From JAWVYT01 sp964605205 (GTDB taxonomy: Bacteria > Gemmatimonadota > Gemmatimonadetes > Longimicrobiales > RSA9): 13,578 nt of DNA. The DNA lies in NCBI GenBank assembly GCA_964605205.1, contig CAZSBL010000092.1, forward strand, positions 1 to 13,578. The letters are read 5' to 3'. This document shows, piece after piece, positions 6,688-13,506 of this stretch; position 1 is the stretch's first letter, and each line of letters starts with the position of its first letter. A program made the position numbers and the translations under genes. The notes beneath the pieces were generated by a model, which searched no databases, was not told where the DNA came from, and worked only from the letters and a program-made list of their open reading frames with translations.

Positions 6688-8817
6688 ATGGCTGAAGATG
6701 TTCTGCTGGGCGTGGCCCGAAACGCGGCCCTCCTCCTGGCTCTGGTCCTGACGTTCGAGCTCGTCAGCCGGAGGGTGCCCCGGACCGCTCATCCACTCTG
6801 GGAGGTGCTGCGGGGCGTGATCCTCGGGGCCATCGGAGTCGCCATCATTGCGGCGTCGTTCCGCCTCGAGGAGGGGATCGTCTTCGACACCCGGTCGGTC
6901 CTGCTGGGGGTGTCAGGCCTCTTCTTCGGTACGATCCCCACGGTGATCGCCATGGCCATGACGGCAGTCTACCGGCTCCACCAGGGCGGCACGGTGGCCG
7001 TTGTAGGCGTCCTGGGGATCCTGGCCTCCGGCGGGATCGGGATCGCCTGGCGGCGTGTCCGGAAGGGGCCGTTGGCCAGGGTCGATTGGCGGGAGCTGTA
7101 TGGTCTGGGCATCGTGGTCCACGTGGCCATGCTCCTGATCATGCTGCTCCTGCCGTGGGAGACCGCTCTGGATGTCCTCGCCCGGATCTCGCTGCCCGTG
7201 CTCGTCATCTATCCGGTGGCCACCGTGCTCCTGGGCTTGCTGCTGGTCGACCGCCTCGAGCGGGAAGAGACGCTGCGCGCGCTGACGGTCAGCGAAGAGC
7301 GGTACCGCACGCTGTTCGAAAACCAGCACGCGGTCATGTTCATCGTAGACCCGGAGGACCTGAGCGTGGTGGACGCGAACCCGGCGGCCGCCCGGTTCTA
7401 CGGCTGGAGTCGAGACGAGCTCCGGAGCATGACCGTCGCCGACCTGAACACGCTGTCGGTCCCGGAGATCCGGGCTGAAATCGATCGGGCGCGCCATCAC
7501 GAGCGGCCCTACTTCCTCTTCCGGCACCGCCTGGCCGACGGCTCGATCCGGGATGTGCAGGTCTTCAGCGGGCCCGTAGAGATCGGAGGGCGCCAGCTCC
7601 TCTACTCCATCGTCCACGACATCTCGGAACAGCGGAAGGCGGAGGAGGAACGGGAACGGCTCCAGTCCCAGCTGATACAAGCCCAGAAGATGGAGTCCGT
7701 GGGCCGCCTGGCCGGCGGCGTGGCCCACGACTTCAACAACATGCTGGCCGTCATCCTGGGCCGCACGGAGCTGGCCCTGGATGTCCTGGGGCCGGACACC
7801 GAGGTCCGGACCGAGCTCGAGGAGGTCCGGACCGCCGCCACCCGGTCGGCCGACCTCACGCGCCAGCTGCTGGCCTTCGCCCGCGAACAGGTGGTGGCTC
7901 CGAAGGTCATCGACCTCAACGAGACCGTGGCCCGCACGCTCAAGATGCTCGAGCGCCTCATCGGCGAAGACATGGACCTGGCGTGGCACCCCGGCCGCGG
8001 CCTCTGGCCCGTGAAGGTGGACCCGGTCCAGATCGATCAGATCCTGGCCAACCTCATGGTCAACGCCCGGGACGCCATCTCCGGGGTCGGCCTGATCACC
8101 ATCCGGACCGCAAACGTCCCCGTCACGGCCGATGACGCAGTGGTCGTTTCCGACGCCGAGCCGGGCGACTACGTGCTGCTCGAAGTGAGCGATGACGGTC
8201 ACGGCATTCCCGAGGAGGTGCGCGAACGGATCTTCGACCCGTTCTTCACCACCAAGGGCCCCGGACAGGGGACCGGCCTGGGCCTCGCCACCGTCTACGG
8301 GATCGTCCGGCAGAATGGCGGGTTCATCGGGCTGTCCAGCGAACCCGGCCGGGGCACGTCGTTCCGGATCCACCTGCCGCGGGCCTCGGGCGACGTCTTC
8401 ACACGGGCCGAAGCCCCCGGCACCGGTCCCGGGCAGGCCGGTGGCAGCGCAACGATCCTGGTGGTGGAGGACCAGCCCGCCGTCCTCGAGCTGGCCGCCA
8501 CCATCCTTCGACGGAACGGCTATACCGTCCTCGAGGCCGAAACACCGGCGGACGCCCTGGACCTCGCGGCCCGGCACGCGTCGCCCATCCACCTGCTCCT
8601 GACCGACGTGGTCATGCCCGATATGAACGGCGTGCAGCTCGCCGAACAGCTGGAAACGATACACCCGGGCATCGCCGTCCTCTTCATGTCCGGGTACACC
8701 GCCGACGTCATCGCGCACCGGGGCGTGCTGAAGGAAGGCATCGAGTTTCTCGAGAAGCCGTTCTCCGTGACCCAGCTCGCCGGTAAGGTCAGAGAGGTCC
8801 TCGACACGGCCCGCTGA
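6688..8817 (+). CDS. hybrid histidine kinase, LytS-type 5TM input, PAS, HisKA, HATPase_c, receiver
   Basis: 709 aa membrane hybrid kinase. Residues about 8-188 hold five to six hydrophobic helices. The FDTRSVLLGVSGLFFG (66-81) and YRLHQGG (95-101) motifs match the 5TM receptor domain of LytS type (5TM-5TMR_LYT). A PAS domain follows at about 202-318. The H-box places phospho-His347, the N-box Asn455 and Asn459, G1 DDGHG (502-506), F-box IFDPFFTTK (515-523), and G2 GTGLGL (528-533). The receiver (about 588-705) has Glu594/Asp595, phospho-acceptor Asp640, Ser668 and Lys690, all intact. From the H-box to the end it follows the preceding kinase almost block for block, pointing to gene duplication with sensor replacement. 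An in-frame TGA at 6682-6684 rules out an earlier start; no clear Shine-Dalgarno is seen. The 50-bp spacing suggests cotranscription with the first kinase. The ligand and downstream partner are unknown. Confidence 0.95.
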   Translation: MAEDVLLGVARNAALLLALVLTFELVSRRVPRTAHPLWEVLRGVILGAIGVAIIAASFRLEEGIVFDTRSVLLGVSGLFFGTIPTVIAMAMTAVYRLHQGGTVAVVGVLGILASGGIGIAWRRVRKGPLARVDWRELYGLGIVVHVAMLLIMLLLPWETALDVLARISLPVLVIYPVATVLLGLLLVDRLEREETLRALTVSEERYRTLFENQHAVMFIVDPEDLSVVDANPAAARFYGWSRDELRSMTVADLNTLSVPEIRAEIDRARHHERPYFLFRHRLADGSIRDVQVFSGPVEIGGRQLLYSIVHDISEQRKAEEERERLQSQLIQAQKMESVGRLAGGVAHDFNNMLAVILGRTELALDVLGPDTEVRTELEEVRTAATRSADLTRQLLAFAREQVVAPKVIDLNETVARTLKMLERLIGEDMDLAWHPGRGLWPVKVDPVQIDQILANLMVNARDAISGVGLITIRTANVPVTADDAVVVSDAEPGDYVLLEVSDDGHGIPEEVRERIFDPFFTTKGPGQGTGLGLATVYGIVRQNGGFIGLSSEPGRGTSFRIHLPRASGDVFTRAEAPGTGPGQAGGSATILVVEDQPAVLELAATILRRNGYTVLEAETPADALDLAARHASPIHLLLTDVVMPDMNGVQLAEQLETIHPGIAVLFMSGYTADVIAHRGVLKEGIEFLEKPFSVTQLAGKVREVLDTAR
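7705..7746 (+). repeat. 42-bp exact repeat, copy 2 (kinase H-box)
   Basis: Second copy of the identical 42 bp also found at 5519-5560. Outside it, the two cores diverge mainly at third codon positions and in the HisKA-HATPase linker. Confidence 0.85.
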
Positions 8818-8831
8818 AGATAGGTCGTCCC

Positions 8832-8861
8832 TTGCCATTATCCCCGCCCTTTCTACCTTTG
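8832..8861 (+). promoter_or_regulatory. TTG-N19-TAnnTTTG promoter for the deacetylase-symporter operon
   Basis: TTG (8832-8834) and TACCTTTG (8854-8861) are separated by 19 bp. This fits the -33/-7 promoter type (TTTG or TTG, then TAnnTTTG at 19-21 bp) described for Bacteroidota. The element ends three bases before the ATG at 8865, so the expected transcription start falls on or next to the start codon. No Shine-Dalgarno precedes that ATG. The 47 bp between the kinase stop and the ATG are largely taken up by this element. Assignment to this host's sigma factor is inferred. Confidence 0.5.
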
Positions 8862-8864
8862 GGC

Positions 8865-11720
8865 ATGCTCTTCCGGCGGACCCTCCTTACAGCCATCGCA
8901 CTCCTCGCCCTCGGCGCCGCCGGGGTCGCGGGACCGTGCGCCTCCGCCGCCGCCGCCCAGGACGGCGGACTGCCGTGGTCCACGCCCGCCACCTCCACCA
9001 CCGGCGTATACGACGGCGCCACCGCCACCGGCCTCGCGCTCCGGCGCCTCGGGACCACGGCCCGTATCCTCCATATCGCCGCCCACCCGGATGACGAGAA
9101 CACGGCCCTCTTCGCGCCGCTGGCACTGGGCCGGGGGATCGACGCCGCGTACCTGTCGCTGACCCGGGGCGAGGGTGGCCAGAACGGGATCGGGCCGGAG
9201 CTGGGCGTGGCGCTCGGGCTGATCCGCTCCGAGGAGCTGCTGGCCGCTCGGCGCCTCGATGGCGGCGACCAGTTCTTCGCCCGGGCCACCGACTACGGCT
9301 ACTCGAAGAGCGCCGAGGAGGCGTTCCGCCACTGGCCCCGGGATGAGCTGCTGGGCGACGTGGTGGAGGTCATCCGCCGCTACCGGCCCGACGTCATCGC
9401 CAGCGTCTGGAGCGGCACGCCCCGGGACGGGCACGGCCAGCACGAGGCCTCCGGGATCATCGCCCGGGAAGCGTTCCTCGCCGCCGGCGACCCCGCCCGG
9501 TTCCCCGAGCAGATCGAGGCCGGGCTCCGGCCCCACGCACCGGCGCTCTACTACCGCTCCGCCTGGTTCGCCGAGGGCCCGCCGGACGTGCAGCTGAACA
9601 CCGGCGAGCTGGACCCGCTCCTCGGCGCCAGCTACCACCAGGTCGCCATGGGCAGCCGGGCCCGGCACCGGAGCCAGGACCAGGGCCGGCGGCTCGACCC
9701 CGGCCCCCGTCGCACGGGACTCGACCTCGTCGAAGACCCGGCGGGCCCGGTGGAGGTCGCCGAAGACCCCAGCTTCGGCCGCTACGGCGTGGGAGCGGCC
9801 GACGCCACCCCGTCACTCTTCGCCGGCGTGGACACCCTCCTCTCCCAGCGCGCCCACCGGGTGGCCGCCTCCCTCGACGGCATGGACCGGCGGGCGCTGG
9901 CGGAGTCGGCCGCGCGGTTCCGGGAGTACGAGTCGCTGGTGGCCGAGGCCCGGGCCGCGTTCAAGCCCAGCGACCCCTGGGCACTGGTCCCGACGCTCTC
10001 CCGCGCCCAGGACCGGCTCACCACCGTGGCCGCCACCCTCGAGGGCGTCGGCAGCGGCGGCGACCGGGGCGCCGTGGCCGACCTGCACCACCACCTGGCC
10101 GCCGAGCTCGACGACCTCCGCACCGCGCTCCTGGCCGCGGCCAACGTCCAGCTCGACGTGGTGGCCGACCGGGCCGCCGTCGTCCCCGGCCAGACGTTCC
10201 GCCTCGAGACCAGCGTCTGGAACGGCGGCCCCGAGGCCATCCGGGCCGACGCGGGTCCGCTCCTCCCCGAGGGCTGGACCGGCCGACGGGTCGGGACGGA
10301 CGGCGTCGCCCGCGGCGAGGGCGGGTGGCCCGGTGGCGACGGGGTCCGCGGTGACGCGGCCCGGGGCGCCGGGGCAGGCGCCAGCACCCGGCAGACCGGC
10401 CTCTTCACCGTGGCCCCCGGCCGGCGCGCCGTGGTGACGTACGAGGTGACCGTCCCCGCCGACGCGGACCCCACCATGCCGTACTACCTCGACCCCCGGG
10501 CCCCCGAGCCCGAGGACATGTACCGCTGGCCCGATGACCCGGAGGTCCGGGGGCTCCCCTTCGGCCCGCCGCCGGTCCGCGGCTCGTTCCTGGTCTCCCT
10601 CCCCGGCGTGGGCACACCCGTCCCGGCGGAGCTCGACGCCACCCGGATCGCGGTGGACGCCCGGGACGGCCAGCGCCGGCAGCCCGTCAAGGTGGTCCCC
10701 GCCGTGTCGGTGGCCATCGCGCCGGCGCTGGCCGTGGTGCGGACCGCCGCCACCCGGCCCTTCGACGTCACCGTCCGCCTCCGGAGCCAGGCGCCCGACA
10801 CGGTGACCGGCACGCTCCGCCTCGACCTGCCCGCCGGCTGGCGCCCGGCGCCCGGGCGAGCCGCCACTACCCTCGCCCCCGGTGCCGAGCAGTCCGCCAC
10901 CTTCCAGGTCCGGCCGCCGTCGAATGCCGTGCCCGGCGAGTACGAGATCGGTGCGCGCCTCGAGACCGGCACGCGGGCCCGTGGCCGGACATACACCCTC
11001 GGCTACCACGTGGTCGACTACCCCCACATCGCGCCCCACCACCTCTACCGCACCGCCACCGTCCGCGCCCGGGTCATGGACGTAGAGGTGGCCGACGTGC
11101 GCGTGGGCTACGTCCCCGGCTCCGGCGACGGCGTGCCCGAGGCCCTCGAGCAGCTCGGCCTCGACCACCAGCTCCTCGACGCCGCCGCCCTCGCCGCCGG
11201 CGCTTTCGACCGCTTCGACGTCATCGTCACCGGCACCCGGGCCTACGAGGTCAACGACCCCCTCGTGGACCACAACCAGCGGCTCCTCGACTGGGTCCGG
11301 AGCGGCGGCACCCTCATCGTCCAGTACAACAAGTACCCGGCGCTCCGCCGCGACTACGCGCCGTGGCCCGTCACCATCGACCGGCCCCACGGCCGCGTCA
11401 CCGATGAGACTGCGCCCGTACGCGTCCTCGAGCCCGGCCACCCGGTCTTCAACGAGCCGAACCGCATCGGCCCCCGGGACTGGCTCGGCTGGGTCCAGGA
11501 GCGCGGGCTCTACTTCTGGGAAACATGGCCCGACGCCCTCACGCCGCTCCTGGCCATGAGCGACCCCGGCGAGGAAGACCTCCGCGGCTCGCTCCTGGTG
11601 GGCCCCCTCGGCGAGGGCACCTACGTCTACGCCGCCCTGGCCTTCTTCCGGCAGCTGCCCGAGGGCGTGCCCGGCGCCTACCGGCTGTTCGCCAACCTCC
11701 TGAGCCTGGGCGCGCCATGA
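8865..11720 (+). CDS. secreted PIG-L/LmbE-type deacetylase with NEW3-like and ThuA-like domains
   Basis: 951 aa. PIG-L family enzymes are zinc hydrolases that remove the acetyl group from N-acetylated sugars and sugar conjugates; this long form is extracytoplasmic, with a signal peptide at about 1-31 (RR at 4-5, hydrophobic core, AAAAQ). The PIG-L domain spans about 60-265, with metal motif AHPDDE (73-78), TRGEGGQNG (100-108) and GHGQH (189-193) supplying the third ligand. A helical segment follows (about 325-425), then two beta-rich regions (about 427-580 and 612-715) resembling NEW3-type domains, and a C-terminal domain (about 742-949; TGTRAYEVND, GGTLIVQYNKYP) resembling ThuA/class-I glutamine amidotransferase folds. 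Residues 474-510 are an odd Gly/Arg-rich low-complexity insert. The start at 8865 is preferred over the TTG at 8832 because the signal peptide begins there and the TTG belongs to the promoter. The stop overlaps the next small gene by 4 bp. The substrate is unknown. Confidence 0.9.
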   Translation: MLFRRTLLTAIALLALGAAGVAGPCASAAAAQDGGLPWSTPATSTTGVYDGATATGLALRRLGTTARILHIAAHPDDENTALFAPLALGRGIDAAYLSLTRGEGGQNGIGPELGVALGLIRSEELLAARRLDGGDQFFARATDYGYSKSAEEAFRHWPRDELLGDVVEVIRRYRPDVIASVWSGTPRDGHGQHEASGIIAREAFLAAGDPARFPEQIEAGLRPHAPALYYRSAWFAEGPPDVQLNTGELDPLLGASYHQVAMGSRARHRSQDQGRRLDPGPRRTGLDLVEDPAGPVEVAEDPSFGRYGVGAADATPSLFAGVDTLLSQRAHRVAASLDGMDRRALAESAARFREYESLVAEARAAFKPSDPWALVPTLSRAQDRLTTVAATLEGVGSGGDRGAVADLHHHLAAELDDLRTALLAAANVQLDVVADRAAVVPGQTFRLETSVWNGGPEAIRADAGPLLPEGWTGRRVGTDGVARGEGGWPGGDGVRGDAARGAGAGASTRQTGLFTVAPGRRAVVTYEVTVPADADPTMPYYLDPRAPEPEDMYRWPDDPEVRGLPFGPPPVRGSFLVSLPGVGTPVPAELDATRIAVDARDGQRRQPVKVVPAVSVAIAPALAVVRTAATRPFDVTVRLRSQAPDTVTGTLRLDLPAGWRPAPGRAATTLAPGAEQSATFQVRPPSNAVPGEYEIGARLETGTRARGRTYTLGYHVVDYPHIAPHHLYRTATVRARVMDVEVADVRVGYVPGSGDGVPEALEQLGLDHQLLDAAALAAGAFDRFDVIVTGTRAYEVNDPLVDHNQRLLDWVRSGGTLIVQYNKYPALRRDYAPWPVTIDRPHGRVTDETAPVRVLEPGHPVFNEPNRIGPRDWLGWVQERGLYFWETWPDALTPLLAMSDPGEEDLRGSLLVGPLGEGTYVYAALAFFRQLPEGVPGAYRLFANLLSLGAP

Positions 11721-11812
11721 AAAAGCGCTGGCTCTACGCGCGTGTGCTGATCGTCCAGGTCATCGCCCTGATCGCGCTCTACTGGCTGCAGGCCGCCTTC
11801 GGAAGCGGCTGA
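11717..11812 (+). CDS. 31-aa single-TM small protein between deacetylase and symporter
   Basis: Short frame beginning MKKRW and ending AFGSG. Its ATG overlaps the deacetylase stop as ATGA (11717-11720), and its TGA shares one base with the symporter ATG (TGATG, 11810-11814). Five charged or aromatic N-terminal residues are followed by about 19 hydrophobic ones (residues 6-28), giving one membrane helix, probably with the N-terminus inside by the positive-inside rule. The tight overlap on both sides is strong evidence that it is translated. The GGAAG at 11801-11805, inside this gene, probably serves as Shine-Dalgarno for the symporter. I do not recognise a named family. Small partner subunits are known for some SSS-type transporters (DUF4212-like, YhdT with PanF), but those are longer and not obviously related. 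A symporter accessory subunit is the leading guess. Confidence 0.72.
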   Translation: MKKRWLYARVLIVQVIALIALYWLQAAFGSG

Positions 11813-13506
11813 TGCACTGGATCGACTGGACCATCGTGGCCGCGTACCTGATCTACGTGGTCTGGGACGGGCTGCGACGCGCCGAGGGCACCGACAACGT
11901 CGAGGGCTACTTCCTCGCCAATCGCAACATGCCGTGGTGGGCCGTGGGGCTCTCCGTCATGGCCACGCAGATGAGCGCCATCACCCTCGTGGGCACCACC
12001 GGCCAGGGCGCCGCCGACGGGATGCGCTTCGTACAGTTCTACTTCGGCCTCCCCGTGGCCATGCTCATCCTCTCCGTCACCCTCGTCCCGTTCTTCCACA
12101 GGGCCCGGGTCTACACCGCCTACGAGTACCTCGAGAAGCGCTTCGACGGCCGGACCCGGTCCTTGACCAGCGCCCTCTTCCTCCTCAGCCGCGGCATGGC
12201 CGTGGGCGTGGTCATCAGCGCGCCCGCCGTGATCCTCTCCGCCGTCCTCGGCCTCGACTTCGCCCTGGCCGTGGCGCTCATCGGCGTACCCGCCGTCGTC
12301 TACACCATGTTCGGCGGCGTGCAGGCGGTGCAGTGGGTGGACGTGAAGCAGATGGTCCTCATCGTCGGCGGGCTCGGCGCGCTCCTGGTCGTCCTCCTCA
12401 TGGGGGTCCCCGAAGACGTGGGCGTGGGCAACGCCCTGGCCATCGCCGGCGAGACCGGCCGCCTCGACACCTTCGACTTCTCCTTCTCCATGAACGAGAC
12501 GTACACGTTCTGGTCCGGCGTCATCGGCGGCACCTTCCTCATGCTCAGCTACTTCGGCACCGACCAGAGTCAGGTCCAGCGCTACCTCACCGCCCGATCC
12601 ATCGACGAGGCCAGAAGCTCACTCTTCATCAGCGCCTACTGGAAGATCCCCCTCCAGGCCATGGTCCTCATGGTGGGCGTCCTCGTCTTCGTCTACTACA
12701 TCTTCTCCGCGCCACCGCTCCTCTTCAACACCGAGCACGAGCTGGTGGTGCAGGAACAGGCCGCCTCCGAGTACACCGCTCTCCAGGAGCGCTACGACCA
12801 CGCGTTCCAGGCCCGCCGGCAGGCCGCCATCGACCTGGCCACCGCTCGCGACGCCGGAGACCGCGCACTCGCCCAGGCCATGGCCCGACAGTTCCTCGAG
12901 GACGACCAGCGGCTCGAGGACCTCCGCACCGATGCCCTCGCCCTCGCAGAGATCACCACCGGCGAGAACCCCCGCGACGTCAACTTCATCATCCCCGCCT
13001 TCGTCCTCGGCGAGCTACCCATCATCATCCCCGGCCTCTTCATCGCCGCCGTCCTCGCCGCCGCAATGAGCTCCATCTCCAGCGAGCTGAACTCCCTCTC
13101 CACCGCCACCGTCATCGACTTCTATCGACGACGGGTCAAACCCGACGCCTCCGACGCCCACTACCTCCGGGTCTCCAAGCTCGCCACCGGGTTCTGGGGC
13201 GTCTTCGCCATGATCATCGCCCTCTGGGCCGTGGCCCTCGGATCCCTCATCGAGGTGGTGAACCGCTTCGGATCCTTCTTCTACGGCTCCATCCTCGGCG
13301 TCTTCATCCTCGCGTTCGTCCCTCGCGCCCGCGGACGCGGCGCCTTCTACGGCCTCATCGCCGGCATGAGCACCGTCGCCGCCGTCACCTTCCTGGCGCC
13401 CGACGTCTCGTTCCTCTGGCACAACGTCATCGGCGCCGTCGCCGTCCTCGCCATAGGCTACACCCTCAGCCTGACCGTACCGCCAAACACCAAAGACACC
13501 GCCTGA
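11812..13506 (+). CDS. sodium:solute symporter (SSS family) with helical insert
   Basis: 564 aa inner-membrane transporter that couples uptake of a solute to sodium entry. The N-terminus IDWTIVAAYLIYV is typical of TM1. YFLANRNMPWWAVGLSVMAT (33-52) followed by QMSAITLVG is the family's first unwound helix region. AAAMSSISSELNSLSTATV (416-434) is the SSS signature, with Ser420/Ser421 aligning with the sodium-binding serines of vSGLT. About 13 membrane helices are present. Residues about 305-388 form a charged, Ala/Gln/Arg/Glu-rich helical-hairpin-like insert between two membrane segments; similar inserts occur, from memory, in SSS proteins of FCB-group bacteria. The ATG at 11812 shares a base with the stop of the small upstream gene and has GGAAG 6 nt before it. 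It is the third gene of the deacetylase operon. Substrate cannot be assigned from sequence; a deacetylation product is plausible from context. Confidence 0.93.
   Translation: MHWIDWTIVAAYLIYVVWDGLRRAEGTDNVEGYFLANRNMPWWAVGLSVMATQMSAITLVGTTGQGAADGMRFVQFYFGLPVAMLILSVTLVPFFHRARVYTAYEYLEKRFDGRTRSLTSALFLLSRGMAVGVVISAPAVILSAVLGLDFALAVALIGVPAVVYTMFGGVQAVQWVDVKQMVLIVGGLGALLVVLLMGVPEDVGVGNALAIAGETGRLDTFDFSFSMNETYTFWSGVIGGTFLMLSYFGTDQSQVQRYLTARSIDEARSSLFISAYWKIPLQAMVLMVGVLVFVYYIFSAPPLLFNTEHELVVQEQAASEYTALQERYDHAFQARRQAAIDLATARDAGDRALAQAMARQFLEDDQRLEDLRTDALALAEITTGENPRDVNFIIPAFVLGELPIIIPGLFIAAVLAAAMSSISSELNSLSTATVIDFYRRRVKPDASDAHYLRVSKLATGFWGVFAMIIALWAVALGSLIEVVNRFGSFFYGSILGVFILAFVPRARGRGAFYGLIAGMSTVAAVTFLAPDVSFLWHNVIGAVAVLAIGYTLSLTVPPNTKDTA

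Noticed and set aside
6913..8838. 641-codon minus-strand frame opposite the second kinase
   Set aside because: Shadow frame; Asp/Val/Gly/His-rich composition typical of antisense reading of GC-rich genes.
8832..8864. TTG at 8832 as the deacetylase start
   Set aside because: It adds 11 residues before the signal peptide and coincides with the -33 element of a good promoter match.
9813..11441. 542-codon minus-strand frame opposite the deacetylase
   Set aside because: Shadow frame with repetitive Gly/Val/Glu/Asp composition and no domain.
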